Shown: positions 1 to 8,969 of the stretch, piece by piece
How positions within the stretch are numbered: position 1 is the first letter of the stretch
Layout of the letters: each line of letters begins with the position of its first letter
NCBI GenBank assembly: GCA_003241785.1
Contig: QFPW01000009.1
Location: forward strand, 1 to 64,000
DNA from: Rhodovulum sulfidophilum
GTDB taxonomy: Bacteria > Pseudomonadota > Alphaproteobacteria > Rhodobacterales > Rhodobacteraceae
Reading direction: 5' to 3'
DNA: 64,000 bases
Notes under the pieces: model-generated
Databases searched by the model: none
Told to the model about the DNA's origin: nothing
What the model saw: only the letters and a program-made list of their open reading frames with translations
Made by a program: the position numbers and the translations under genes

Positions 1-101
1 GGTCGTCTCGTCATGGTCTCTCCTCGCTCTCGGCATCATGCCGGTGTCGCGCGGACAATCCACTCATTGCTCCCGTTCAGATTTCTCGAGCCACCTCTGT
101 C

Positions 102-395
102 GTGGCGAGCGCCGAGGCCGAGACGCTCGCGCTCTGGTCGCGGCTGCGCATGCCGACCGGGGTCGAGGCCTTCGGCGGCCCGATCCGCACCGTCGCGGAG
201 TTTTCCGCCTCCTGGCTGCCGGGCGACCAGGGCACGGTGCTCCGCACCGACTGGCTGGCGCAGGCCGGCTACGGGATCGAATTCGACGTCGCCCAGACCG
301 GGATCCCGGTCGTCACCAAGGGCCGCCTCGTGTTCCGCTACACGATCGGCGAGCACCTGACCGGCTACGGGCTCGGCTTCGCGGTGAGTTTCTGA
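102..395 (+). CDS. hypothetical protein, possibly the C-terminal end of an outer-membrane beta-barrel
   Basis: A 97-codon reading frame starting at a GTG. No stop is found upstream in the same frame as far as the left edge of the window, so the gene may begin outside it. The last 15 residues (GEHLTGYGLGFAVSF) alternate polar and non-polar residues and end in phenylalanine, as the last strand of autotransporter and other outer-membrane barrels does. I do not recognise a named family. There is no clear ribosome binding site in front of the GTG. It lies 42 bases before the LuxR-type gene and on the same strand. The barrel assignment is an inference from the C-terminal pattern alone. Confidence 0.4.
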   Translation: MASAEAETLALWSRLRMPTGVEAFGGPIRTVAEFSASWLPGDQGTVLRTDWLAQAGYGIEFDVAQTGIPVVTKGRLVFRYTIGEHLTGYGLGFAVSF

Positions 396-437
396 GCGGC
401 GGTCCCCGGGGCCCTCGCGTTTCCGGCCGGCTCCTTT

Positions 438-3098
438 ATGCTGCGGCGCATGGAGATCGACGCAGAGCGCATCGCGGCGGCGCCGGCCGCGCGCGACGAG
501 GGGGCGGCGCCGCCGGGCCCGGCCTCCGAGCCGCCGCGCTCGCTGGTCCAGGAGCTGCGGCGGACCTTTCTCGCCGAACGGATCGGCGCCGAGATCGAGC
601 GGCGCCTGGTGCTCGTCCGCGCCCCGGCCGGCTTCGGCAAGACCGAGCTCGTCGCGGCGCTCTGGCGGGCGCTGCGCCGCCGCGGGCAGCGGGTGGTCTG
701 GGTCTCGCTCCGCCCCGGCTGGGGCCGGGCCGAGGTGATGGCGGCGGTGGCGGCCGGGCTCGGCGTCGCCCCGGGCGCGGTCGCGGAAACCCTCGCGGCG
801 GCGCGGGCCGAGGCGCCGATCCACCTGATCTTCGACGAGGCCGAGGCGCTCGGCGCCGCCGCGGAGCCGATCGCCTGGGCGGTCGAGGCGCTGTCGGAGG
901 GGACGCGGATCGTCGTCTGCGGCCGCCGCTTTCCGCCGCTGCGGCTGTCGCGGCTGCGCATGCGCGGGCTTCTCGCCGAATTCGACCATACCGACCTCGC
1001 CTTCGGCCGCGGCGAGACGCAGCAGCTGCTCGGCCAGCTGCTGCGGCCCGAGGAGGTCGACCGGCTCGCCGAGACGCTCGCGGGCTGGCCGGCGCTGGCG
1101 CAGCTCGCCGCCGTGGCGCTCGACCGCGCGCGGGGCGCCGCGGACCGCGCGGCGCTGCTCGAGGGGACGCATCCGATCCCGCGCGACTTCGTGCTCGAGG
1201 AGGTGATCCCCTCGCTCGGCCCGGTGGAGCTCTCGGTGCTGCGCGCCTGCCGCGACCTGCACGATTTCACGCTCGAGATCGCGGTCGATCTCGCGGGGCT
1301 GCCGCATGACAGCGAGACGCTGCGCCTGCTCGAGGGCCTGCCGCCCCTCATTCTCGCGCATGAGCAGCGGAGCGGCTGGTTCCGGCCGCATCCGGTCGTC
1401 GCCGCCGCGCTCGCCGCGGATTCCGACGAGGACGCCGCGGCGCGGGCGCGGCGCCACCGGCGCGCCTCCGAGCTCTTCGCCGAGCGCGGCTATCTCGAGA
1501 AGGCGGTGCTGCACGCCTCGATGGCCGGCGACTACGACCTCGCGGTCCGCACGATCGAGGCGGCGGGCGGGGCCAACCTGTTCCTGCGCGCGGGCTATAC
1601 CGTGCTGCGCGGGATCATCCGCGCGGTGCCGCACGAGGTCGTGCTCGGCGCGCCTTCGCTCCGGCTCTGCCGCTGCGTGATGCTGGCGAAATCCGGCCTC
1701 GTCGCCGAGGCGCGCGGCGTGGTCGCCGGGGTGGTCGAGGAGGTCGAGGCCGGGGTGATCCCGCCGGATCCGCGGCTCGCGGCGATGCTCGAGCATCTCT
1801 CCTCGCTGATCGACGTCTACGAGGACCGCGGCATCGACGCGCCCGGCATCGCCGCGCTCGAGACAAAGGTGCGGGAGGCGCGGCGCGAAGAGACCTGGCG
1901 GCTCGGCTGGGTGCACAACAATCTCGCGATCGCCTATACCCGCTCCGACGATCTCGAAGCCGCGCAGACCCACGCGGAACGCGCCCTCGCCTGCTACCAG
2001 GAGGAGCGGTCGTCCTATCCGCAGGTCTTCATGCGGGTCCATCTCGCGCATATCGCCTTTCGCGGCAACCGGATCGACGCCGCGCGGGAGCAGGGGCGGC
2101 TGGCCGAGGAGCTGATCCGCGGCCGGCAGTGGAACGACCTCAACCTGCTCTCGATCGCGCGGGTGCCGATCGCGGCGGTGCAATACGCGCGCGGCGACGT
2201 CTCCGGCGCGCGCCAGGCGCTGGAGCGCGGGATGCCCATCCTCGCGCGGGGCGAGGGCTGGGTCGATTTCTTCGCGCTCGGCTATGCGACGCTCGCGCGG
2301 GCGCGCTTCGCGCTCGACGGCTGGCAGGCGGCGCGGGAGGCGCTGGCGGACGGTTTCGCGGTCGCGGACGCGCGCGGGCTCGGCCGGCTCGCGCTCGTGC
2401 TCTCGATCGTCGAGCTCGAGCTGCTGACCCGATCGGGGCAGATCGACGCCGCGCGGTCGGTGGCGCGGCGGCTGCCCGATCCGGAGGAGGCCGCCGCCTG
2501 GCCGACCCGGCGCGAACGCGCCGAGGCGCGGCTGGCGCTCGCCCGGCTCGCGCTCCGCGCGGGCGAGGCGGACGCGGCCGACCGGCGGCTCGCGGAACTC
2601 GCGCTCGCCGTCGAGGGGATCGCCGGCGAGCGCGGCCTGCTCCTGCGGGTGAACCTGCTCCGGGTCGAGGCGGCCTGGGGGCGGGGCGATACCGAGACGG
2701 CGCTCGCCGCGCTCGGCGCGGCGGCGGAGCTCGCGCTGTCGGGGGCGCAGGTGCGCCAGGTGCATGACGAGGGACGCGGGCTCGCCGAGGCGATCCGGGC
2801 GCTGGTGCGGCGGACCGGGGTCAGCCGGCTCACGCCGGTCACCGCCGATTTCGTCGCCCGGATCGCCCGGGCGCCCGGGATGGTGGCGACGCACGGGATC
2901 CTGAGCGCGCGCGAGGCCGAGATCCTCGGGCTGCTCGAGGAAGGGCTCTCGAACAAGGCGATCGCCCGCCGGCTCGACCTGACCGAGCCGACGGTGAAGT
3001 TCCACCTCAAGAACCTCTACGCGAAGCTCGGGGTGGGCCGGCGCGCGCTGGCGCTGTCGGTCGCGCGCGCGAGCGGCTTGCTCGCCGCGGAGAAGTAG
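438..3098 (+). CDS. MalT-like LuxR-family ATP-binding transcriptional regulator
   Basis: An 886-residue protein with the three-part build of large LuxR regulators (MalT/LAL type). There is an N-terminal STAND-type ATPase with Walker A (APAGFGKTEL, about residues 62-71) and a Walker B-like LIFDEAEAL near residue 130. A long alpha-helical, TPR-like middle region of alanine/arginine-rich repeats follows. The LuxR helix-turn-helix is in the last 60 residues (LSAREAEILGLLEEG, then SNKAIARRLDLTEPTVKFHL). Such proteins are usually activators switched by a small ligand. The stop lies 12 bases from the convergent nitroreductase gene that ends the minus-strand cluster, so it could regulate that cluster, but nothing in the sequence proves it. 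An ATG at 450 is an alternative start; neither has a good ribosome binding site. Confidence 0.88.
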   Translation: MLRRMEIDAERIAAAPAARDEGAAPPGPASEPPRSLVQELRRTFLAERIGAEIERRLVLVRAPAGFGKTELVAALWRALRRRGQRVVWVSLRPGWGRAEVMAAVAAGLGVAPGAVAETLAAARAEAPIHLIFDEAEALGAAAEPIAWAVEALSEGTRIVVCGRRFPPLRLSRLRMRGLLAEFDHTDLAFGRGETQQLLGQLLRPEEVDRLAETLAGWPALAQLAAVALDRARGAADRAALLEGTHPIPRDFVLEEVIPSLGPVELSVLRACRDLHDFTLEIAVDLAGLPHDSETLRLLEGLPPLILAHEQRSGWFRPHPVVAAALAADSDEDAAARARRHRRASELFAERGYLEKAVLHASMAGDYDLAVRTIEAAGGANLFLRAGYTVLRGIIRAVPHEVVLGAPSLRLCRCVMLAKSGLVAEARGVVAGVVEEVEAGVIPPDPRLAAMLEHLSSLIDVYEDRGIDAPGIAALETKVREARREETWRLGWVHNNLAIAYTRSDDLEAAQTHAERALACYQEERSSYPQVFMRVHLAHIAFRGNRIDAAREQGRLAEELIRGRQWNDLNLLSIARVPIAAVQYARGDVSGARQALERGMPILARGEGWVDFFALGYATLARARFALDGWQAAREALADGFAVADARGLGRLALVLSIVELELLTRSGQIDAARSVARRLPDPEEAAAWPTRRERAEARLALARLALRAGEADAADRRLAELALAVEGIAGERGLLLRVNLLRVEAAWGRGDTETALAALGAAAELALSGAQVRQVHDEGRGLAEAIRALVRRTGVSRLTPVTADFVARIARAPGMVATHGILSAREAEILGLLEEGLSNKAIARRLDLTEPTVKFHLKNLYAKLGVGRRALALSVARASGLLAAEK

Positions 3099-3110
3099 CC
3101 GCGCGCCGGG

Positions 3111-4130
3111 TCAGCCCGCGAGCGGCGGGTTGACCGTGAGGCAGGAGGCGAGCGGACGGCGCTGCGAGACCGGCACCCGGAGCCGCTCGGGCAGCACGCC
3201 GAAGCCGACCATCACCACGACCTGGGCGCTCTCGGGCAGATTCGCGAGCCGGCGGAGCGCCAGGTCCTGGGCCGGTTCCTCCGACCAGTTGAGCGGCACG
3301 GTGCCAAGCCCCTCGGCGTGGAGCGCCAGCATGAAGCTCATCGCGAACATGCCGCCGTCGACGAGCCCGTTGGTGCGTTCGCCGGCCTCGGTCCAGTCGC
3401 GCAGGTCGGTCCAGAGCACCGCGATCCCGCCGAGCTCGTGGCCGAAGCCGCGGTTGCCCGACTGCAGCGCGCAGACCCGGGCGATCGCGTCGCGCTCGGT
3501 CCAGAGATGGATCCGGCAGGTCTGGCGGTTGCAGCTCGAGGGCGACTGCTGCGCGGCGAGCGCGGCGCGCTCGATCGCCTCGGTCGGCACCGGCTCGGGC
3601 GCGTATTGCCGGATCGAATGCCGCGCCCGGGCGAAGGCGAGGAAATCGACCGGCCCGGTCGCGGCGGCGATCTCCTCGCGCGTGACGGGCTCGGCGCCGC
3701 CGCGCAGACCGGTTTCGGGGGCCTCCAGCGCGAGAAGCCGCGCGCGCAGGCCGGTCGCGCGCGGATCGGCGGCGTTGAGGTCGAGATGGGCGTCGAGCGC
3801 CCGGGTCGCGATCTCGGTCTGGGCGTCGGCGCCGAAGCGCGCGACATAGGCCTCGAGATCGGTGACGAGCCGGGTCGCCTTGTCGAAACCGTGCCCGGTC
3901 TGGGCGTGGCGCAGCGCCAGCCCGTATTCGAGGAAATGCAGGTCCATCGCCATCCGGGCCCGTCGCTGCTCGCGGTCGCGCGCGTCCCGGGTGAAGGAAT
4001 GGCGCCAGAAACGCCAGCCATCCGAGGCGAGCGCCCGGGCGAGGCGCCACGCCTGAGCGATCGCGGGCGGCGGCGCGCTCACGCTGTTCGAGGGTTTCGC
4101 CTTCGGCTGGGCGAGCGCCGCGTCGGTCAT
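3111..4130 (-). CDS. nitroreductase family protein
   Basis: A 339-residue protein. The C-terminal ~200 residues are a nitroreductase-type FMN/NAD(P)H oxidoreductase, opening with the family signature RHSIRQY (about residue 168) and continuing through SPSSCNRQ and the later GLGTVPLNW segment. The N-terminal ~150 residues are an extra, mostly helical, charged region not found in minimal nitroreductases. It is the last gene of the minus-strand cluster, and its ATG overlaps the stop of the M19 dipeptidase (4-base ATGA overlap), which implies translational coupling. The substrate is unknown. A flavin-dependent reduction step in the same catabolic pathway is possible but is only suggested by position. 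Confidence 0.85.
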   Translation of the reverse strand: MTDAALAQPKAKPSNSVSAPPPAIAQAWRLARALASDGWRFWRHSFTRDARDREQRRARMAMDLHFLEYGLALRHAQTGHGFDKATRLVTDLEAYVARFGADAQTEIATRALDAHLDLNAADPRATGLRARLLALEAPETGLRGGAEPVTREEIAAATGPVDFLAFARARHSIRQYAPEPVPTEAIERAALAAQQSPSSCNRQTCRIHLWTERDAIARVCALQSGNRGFGHELGGIAVLWTDLRDWTEAGERTNGLVDGGMFAMSFMLALHAEGLGTVPLNWSEEPAQDLALRRLANLPESAQVVVMVGFGVLPERLRVPVSQRRPLASCLTVNPPLAG

Positions 4131-5194
4131 GCGCGCGCCTTCCCGTCGATGGTGCGGGCGAGCAGGTCGAGCCAGTTCTCCGAGGCGATCTTGCGGATCA
4201 GCGCCTCGCCATAGCCCTTGGCCGCGAGCGCCTCCCAGAGCGCGGGCATGCCCGAGACGTCGCCGATCGGCGCCGGCACCAGCGCGCCGTCGAAGTCCGA
4301 GCCGATCGCCACCCCGTCCTCGCCGAGCGCCTCGAGCATCGCGTCGAGATGCCGCGCCAGCACGTCGAGCGAGGTCGCGGGGTCCATCTGGCCGTCGGGC
4401 CGAAGGAAGCTCGTCGCGAAGTTGAGCCCGACCACGCCGCCGCTCTCGCGGATCGCGGCGAACTGCCAGTCGACGAGGTTGCGGCTGTGCCGGCAGACCG
4501 CGGCGACGTTGGAATGCGTCGCGACCAGGGGCGCGGTCGAGAGCGCGGCGACGTCGCGGAAGCCCTGCGCGTTCAGATGCGACAGGTCGATCATCACGCC
4601 GAGCGCGTTGCAGGCGCGCACGAGCTCGCGCCCCGCGTCGGTCAGCCCCGGGCCGATCTCGGCGTCCGAGGGGAAGCGGAAGGCCGCGCCGGTCGCGAAG
4701 ATGTTCGCGCGGCTCCAGACGAGGCCGAGCGAGCGCAGGCCGGCGGCGTAGAGCAGCTCGAGCATCTCGAGATCGGCGTCGATCGCCTCGGCGCCCTCGA
4801 TGTGCAGGACGGCGGCGAGCGCCTCCTCGGCCATGGCGGCGCGGATCTCGTCCGAGGTGACGCAGACGCGGAAGGCGCCGGCGGAGCGCCGCTCGATCCG
4901 GCGCAGGATCGCGGCCATCGTGATCGTCGAGGCCCGCGCCGCCTCGCGCGGAAGATCGGGCGGCAGCGGGATCGCGTATTCCGGCTGGCGCATCAGCACG
5001 TTGATATCGCCGATATTGCCGTCGTCCGGCGGGAAGATCGCGAAGAAGCCGCCGAGGAAGCCCCCCGCGCGCGCCTTCGGCAGGTCGATATGGCCGCCCT
5101 CGACGCCGTCGAAGAACAGGCGCTCGGGCTCGGCGACGCCAAGGCCCATGAGCTTCAGGAGGGTGTCGTTGTGTCCGTCGAAATAGGGAATCAT
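4127..5194 (-). CDS. membrane dipeptidase family (peptidase M19)
   Basis: A 355-residue amidohydrolase-fold metallopeptidase of the M19 (renal dipeptidase) family. Seen are the N-terminal metal site DGHND (residues 6-10), VLHIEGAEA, the DLSHLN and THSN segments with metal-binding histidines, and SDFDGA near the C terminus. Family members hydrolyse dipeptides, and some act on D-residues or other amides. The start ATG is set by homology (MIPYFDGHND), five bases after the stop of the upstream DUF917 gene. No signal peptide is evident, so it is probably cytoplasmic. Within the cluster it could cleave an amide released after ring opening of a hydantoin-like substrate, which is inference. Confidence 0.9.
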   Translation of the reverse strand: MIPYFDGHNDTLLKLMGLGVAEPERLFFDGVEGGHIDLPKARAGGFLGGFFAIFPPDDGNIGDINVLMRQPEYAIPLPPDLPREAARASTITMAAILRRIERRSAGAFRVCVTSDEIRAAMAEEALAAVLHIEGAEAIDADLEMLELLYAAGLRSLGLVWSRANIFATGAAFRFPSDAEIGPGLTDAGRELVRACNALGVMIDLSHLNAQGFRDVAALSTAPLVATHSNVAAVCRHSRNLVDWQFAAIRESGGVVGLNFATSFLRPDGQMDPATSLDVLARHLDAMLEALGEDGVAIGSDFDGALVPAPIGDVSGMPALWEALAAKGYGEALIRKIASENWLDLLARTIDGKARA

Positions 5195-5199
5195 GGCTT

Positions 5200-6291
5200 T
5201 CAGGCCGCGCGGAGGCCGAGCGGGCGGTAAGGGGTGTCGATACGGAAGGCCGCCGGTCCGAACACCGCGAGCGCCTCGGGCGTCCGCATGATCGGTGGCA
5301 CGCGGATCCCGAGGATGTCGACCCGCTGGCCGTAGCGCAAGCGTTCGGTCGGGATCGCCTCGGCGGTGTCGATGTCGAGGATCGAGATGAGGTCGGGCAC
5401 GACCGCGAGCGTGCGCCCGTCCTGCTGGCAGACGAGGTTCTCGTTCTGGATCTTGATCTTGTAGGGCGCGCCGCCGTCGAAGGGGGTGATCGTGACGATG
5501 CCGACCGACCAGCCGTTCTCGACCTTGCGCGCGATGTCCGAGACCTTGCCGGAGCCGAGCTTCTCGGCGTGGTCGTAATGCGTGGTCTTGAGATAGGCGA
5601 CCAGCGCCTCGAGGATCGGCGTCTTCGCGGCGCGCGCCGCGCGGGTCGCCGCGCCGATGCCTTGCGCGAGCGAGACGGTCGCGGGGACCGAGACCCGCCG
5701 CGCGGTGGCGCCGTCCATCGGGTATTCGATCAGGTAGGACTGGCCGCCCATCCGGATCGTCAGCCCGCGCGCCACCCATTCCGCCTGCGCCGCGTCGCGG
5801 GTCTCGATCAGCGCGAGGCAGCCCTTCTCGTCGGCGACCGCGACCGGACAGGCGTCGACGCCATAGACGTTGAAGGTCTCCATCTCGAGCTGCGGGAAGG
5901 CGCGGCCCATGCCGTCGGCGTCCACGAGTGGCAGGCCGGCCTGGGCCGCGAGCATGATCGGGATGCAGGAATTCAGGCCGCCCGCCTCGAAGGGCATGAT
6001 ATGCGTGGCCTTCTTGCCGGTCATCTCCTCGTGGTAGCGCAGCGCCGCGAGCGCCTCCTCGCCCGAGGGGACCTTCTCGATGATGATGGTCGGGGCACCC
6101 ATGCCGCCGGTGGTCACGACATGGGCGTCGTCGGGCAGTTCCTCGAGGCCGACGAGGGGGACGGGCCCGTGCTTCTCGATGGCGCCCTGGGCGAGCAGCT
6201 TGCCGATATAGGGATCGCCCCCGCCGCCGGTGCCGAGCACGGCGGCGCCGACGGCCAGATCGTCGAGATCTGCGACGGTCAGATGTCTCAC
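5200..6291 (-). CDS. DUF917 (S-Me-THD) family protein, paralogue A
   Basis: A 363-residue protein of the DUF917 family (Pfam S-Me-THD, named for S-methyl-thiohydantoin desulfurase), usually found with or fused to HyuA-type proteins. Landmarks are LGTGGGGDPY near the N terminus, MGAPT, PSGEEA and the conserved VDADGMGRAFPQLEMETF stretch. The chosen start is a GTG that forms a GTGA overlap with the stop of paralogue B, giving a length almost equal to that protein. More than half of the first ~130 residues are identical by eye between A and B, so this is a tandem duplication that was kept. The reaction is unknown here; family context suggests hydantoin- or thiohydantoin-like chemistry. Confidence 0.88.
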   Translation of the reverse strand: MRHLTVADLDDLAVGAAVLGTGGGGDPYIGKLLAQGAIEKHGPVPLVGLEELPDDAHVVTTGGMGAPTIIIEKVPSGEEALAALRYHEEMTGKKATHIMPFEAGGLNSCIPIMLAAQAGLPLVDADGMGRAFPQLEMETFNVYGVDACPVAVADEKGCLALIETRDAAQAEWVARGLTIRMGGQSYLIEYPMDGATARRVSVPATVSLAQGIGAATRAARAAKTPILEALVAYLKTTHYDHAEKLGSGKVSDIARKVENGWSVGIVTITPFDGGAPYKIKIQNENLVCQQDGRTLAVVPDLISILDIDTAEAIPTERLRYGQRVDILGIRVPPIMRTPEALAVFGPAAFRIDTPYRPLGLRAA

Positions 6292-7382
6292 GCGGCGATC
6301 TCCTCGATCGGGGTATAGGGCTCGTCGAGCCCGAAACAGGCGGGGCCGAAGACCGCGAGCGCCTCGGGCGTGCGCATGATCGCGGGGACCGATACCGCGA
6401 GCACGGTGACCCGCTGGCCGTAGCGCAGGCCCTCGGTCGTGATCGGCTCGGCGGTCTCGCTGTCCATGACGCAGATGAGGTCGGGGACGATCGCGGCGAC
6501 CCGGCCGTCGATGCGGGCGATCAGGTTCTCGTTCTGGATCTCGATCTCCATCGTGCCGGCCCAGGGCGCGAAACCCTCGATCCGGGCGCGGCCCATCGAC
6601 CAGCCGTTCTTCGTCTCGCGCAGGATGTCGCTCACCTTGCCGGAGAAGATGATCCGGCCGTAGGTGTAGAGCGTCTCCGGCAGGAAGGAGAGCAACGCGT
6701 CGAACGGGTTGCGATGCGCCTCCTTGGCGTTGCGCAGCACGCGGCCGAGCTCGATCGCGAGGCTGAGCGTGCGCGGGATCGCGGTCCGCTTCACGTCGGC
6801 GCCCGACATCGGATATTCCGCGATATAGGAGCAGCCGCCCATCCGGATCGTCACGCCGCGCGACAGCCATTCCATCATCGCGTTGTCCGGCGTCTCGATC
6901 AGCGCGCATTCGCCCCATTCGTTCGAGACGACCATCGGGCAGGCGGTGACGCCGTAGACGCCGAAGGTCTCCATCTGGAGCTGCGGGAAGGCGCGGCCCA
7001 TGCCGTCGGCGTCGACCACCGGCAGGCCGAGTCGCGCGCCGACCAGGAGCGGGATCGTCGAGTTGATGCCGCCGATCTCGATCGGCATCGTCGCCGTCGC
7101 GGTCTTGCCGAGCCGCTTCTCGAGCCGGCGGAGCGAGGTGATCGCCTCCTCGCCCGAGGGGATCTTCTCGACGAGCACGGTCGGCGCGCCCATCATCGCG
7201 GTCGGGATCACGAAATCGTCGTCGGCGAGGTCCGAGGGGTCGACCAGGTCGATGGTGAGCCCCTCGTCGAGGCAGCGCTGCGCCATCACCCGGCCGACAT
7301 AGGGATCGCCGCCGCCGCCGGTGCCGAGGAAGGCCGCGCCGACCGCGAGATCGGCGAGATCCTGCGAGTCGAGCCGCCTCAT
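6288..7382 (-). CDS. DUF917 (S-Me-THD) family protein, paralogue B
   Basis: A 364-residue second copy of the DUF917 family, with LGTGGGGDPYVG at the N terminus, MMGAPT, IPSGEEA and VDADGMGRAFPQLQMETF. Its ATG overlaps the stop of the HyuA-like gene by four bases (ATGA), and its own stop overlaps the GTG of paralogue A. The three genes are therefore translationally coupled and are likely made in fixed proportion. Two diverged but equally long copies suggest either a hetero-oligomer or two related substrates. Both keep the glycine-rich N-terminal signature, so neither looks like a decayed copy. Confidence 0.88.
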   Translation of the reverse strand: MRRLDSQDLADLAVGAAFLGTGGGGDPYVGRVMAQRCLDEGLTIDLVDPSDLADDDFVIPTAMMGAPTVLVEKIPSGEEAITSLRRLEKRLGKTATATMPIEIGGINSTIPLLVGARLGLPVVDADGMGRAFPQLQMETFGVYGVTACPMVVSNEWGECALIETPDNAMMEWLSRGVTIRMGGCSYIAEYPMSGADVKRTAIPRTLSLAIELGRVLRNAKEAHRNPFDALLSFLPETLYTYGRIIFSGKVSDILRETKNGWSMGRARIEGFAPWAGTMEIEIQNENLIARIDGRVAAIVPDLICVMDSETAEPITTEGLRYGQRVTVLAVSVPAIMRTPEALAVFGPACFGLDEPYTPIEEIAA

Positions 7383-8932
7383 TCCGCAGCCTCCAGCATC
7401 TTGAGGTCGCCGACCGCCTTCACGCGGATGCGGGTGGCGCTGCCGGGCAGGTAGGCGAGCGGCACTTCCTCGATATCCATGATCGAGACCGTGCCCGCGG
7501 CGGCGCCGGCCGCGACTGCGTTCGCCGTCGCCTCGGCCTTCGCCTCGTCGAGCACGGAATCGCGGCTGCGGCCCTCCATCGCGTAGATCCGGTCGACCTC
7601 GCCGCCGACCTGGGCGATCGCGGCGCCGATCGCGTTCGCGACGCCCGCGTTCTCGGGGCGCAGCACCTCGGAGGCCGAGGGCAGGTCGCGCGAGATCAGG
7701 ATCGAGCCGCCGCCCACCAGGATGACGGGCAGCGGATCGGCCGAGGTCTTCATCCGGTCGACCGCCTCGTCGACCTTCGCGTGCATCGTGGCGAGCGCGG
7801 CCTCGATCGTGGCGGCGGGGAGATGCGCCACCCGGGAGCGGTCGCCGATGTCCTCGAGCCCGGCGGCCACCACGATGTCGGTGGTGGTCAGCGTGTCGCC
7901 GCCGAAGACCAGCGCCTTCTTCGTGATCTCGTAGCCCACGGAATCCGGGCCGATCCGCGCGCCGTCGTCGCGCACGATGGAGCCGCCGCCGAGGCCGATC
8001 GCCAGCACGTCGGGCATGCGGAAATTGGTGCGCACCCCGCCGATGTCGACCGCGACCGCGCTTTCGCGCGGGAAGCCCTGCATCAACATGCCGACGTCCG
8101 AGGTGGTGCCGCCGATATCGACCACCATCGCGTCGCCGATCCCCGCGAGCCGGGCGGCGCCGCGCATCGAATTGGTCGGGCCCGAGGCGAAGGTCAGCAC
8201 CGGATAGCGCTCGACATGCTCGGGCGTCATCAGCGTGCCGTCGTTCTGGCTGATGTAGAAGGGCGCGGTGATGCCCTTCTCGCGCAGCGCCACGCGGAAG
8301 CTGTCGACCACCTTCTTCGAGAGATCGGCGAGGCAGGCGTTCATGATCGCCGCGTTCTCGCGTTCGAGAAAGCCGACGCGGCCGATTTCGTGCGACAGGG
8401 ACAGCGCCACGCCCGGCACCTCCTCGCGCAGGATCTCGGCCGCGCGCGCCTCCATCGCCGCCGTGACGGGCGAGAAGACCGATGTGACCGAGGCGGTGCG
8501 GAGCCCCCGCGCCTTCATCTCGGCGGCGACTTCCATCAGCCCGCGCTCGTCGAGCGGGGCGATCTCGCGGCCGTCGAACTCGTGGCCGCCGCGCAGCATG
8601 AACGTGTGGCGGCCGAGCGTGTCGGCGAGATCGACCGGCCAGTCGGTCATCGGCGGCACGCCCTTGGTCGCGGGCAGGCCGATCCGGATCGCGGCGACCG
8701 GGAGCAGGCGCCGACGCTCGACCACGGCGTTGGTGAAATGGGTGGTGCCGATCATCACCGCGTCGATCGCGGAGGGGGCGACGCCGGTCTCGCCGAGCAC
8801 GATCGAGAGCGCCGAGGCGATGCCCGAGCTCACGTCCTCGGTGGTCGGCGACTTGCAGCCCGCGACGACGCGGTCGCCGTCGAGGATGACGGCATCCGTG
8901 TTGGTGCCGCCCACGTCAATGCCGATGCGCAT
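7379..8932 (-). CDS. HyuA-like hydantoinase/oxoprolinase family protein
   Basis: A 517-residue member of the hydantoinase A / oxoprolinase family, an ASKHA-fold ATPase. The first phosphate loop is GIDVGGTNTDAV (residues 3-14) and the second is VVDIGGTTSDVGML in the middle of the protein, followed by the family GLGGGS. The length is that of HyuA proteins paired with DUF917, which lack the long C-terminal part of 5-oxoprolinases. No HyuB-type subunit is encoded nearby. Such enzymes couple ATP hydrolysis to opening of cyclic amides or amidines. An AAGGACC-type ribosome binding site precedes the ATG. The start lies 37 bases after the ABC ATPase gene. Confidence 0.9.
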   Translation of the reverse strand: MRIGIDVGGTNTDAVILDGDRVVAGCKSPTTEDVSSGIASALSIVLGETGVAPSAIDAVMIGTTHFTNAVVERRRLLPVAAIRIGLPATKGVPPMTDWPVDLADTLGRHTFMLRGGHEFDGREIAPLDERGLMEVAAEMKARGLRTASVTSVFSPVTAAMEARAAEILREEVPGVALSLSHEIGRVGFLERENAAIMNACLADLSKKVVDSFRVALREKGITAPFYISQNDGTLMTPEHVERYPVLTFASGPTNSMRGAARLAGIGDAMVVDIGGTTSDVGMLMQGFPRESAVAVDIGGVRTNFRMPDVLAIGLGGGSIVRDDGARIGPDSVGYEITKKALVFGGDTLTTTDIVVAAGLEDIGDRSRVAHLPAATIEAALATMHAKVDEAVDRMKTSADPLPVILVGGGSILISRDLPSASEVLRPENAGVANAIGAAIAQVGGEVDRIYAMEGRSRDSVLDEAKAEATANAVAAGAAAGTVSIMDIEEVPLAYLPGSATRIRVKAVGDLKMLEAAE

Positions 8933-8969
8933 TGGCAGGTCCTTTCAAGGTCGAAATTTCTGAACCGGA

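Noticed and set aside
36..3005. 989-codon open frame opposite the LuxR-type gene
   Set aside because: Arginine/proline-rich translation without domains; a mirror of the high-GC codon use of the real gene on the plus strand, like many others in this window.
3099..3110. Terminator between the LuxR-type gene and the nitroreductase gene
   Set aside because: Only 12 bases are available and no stem can be formed there.
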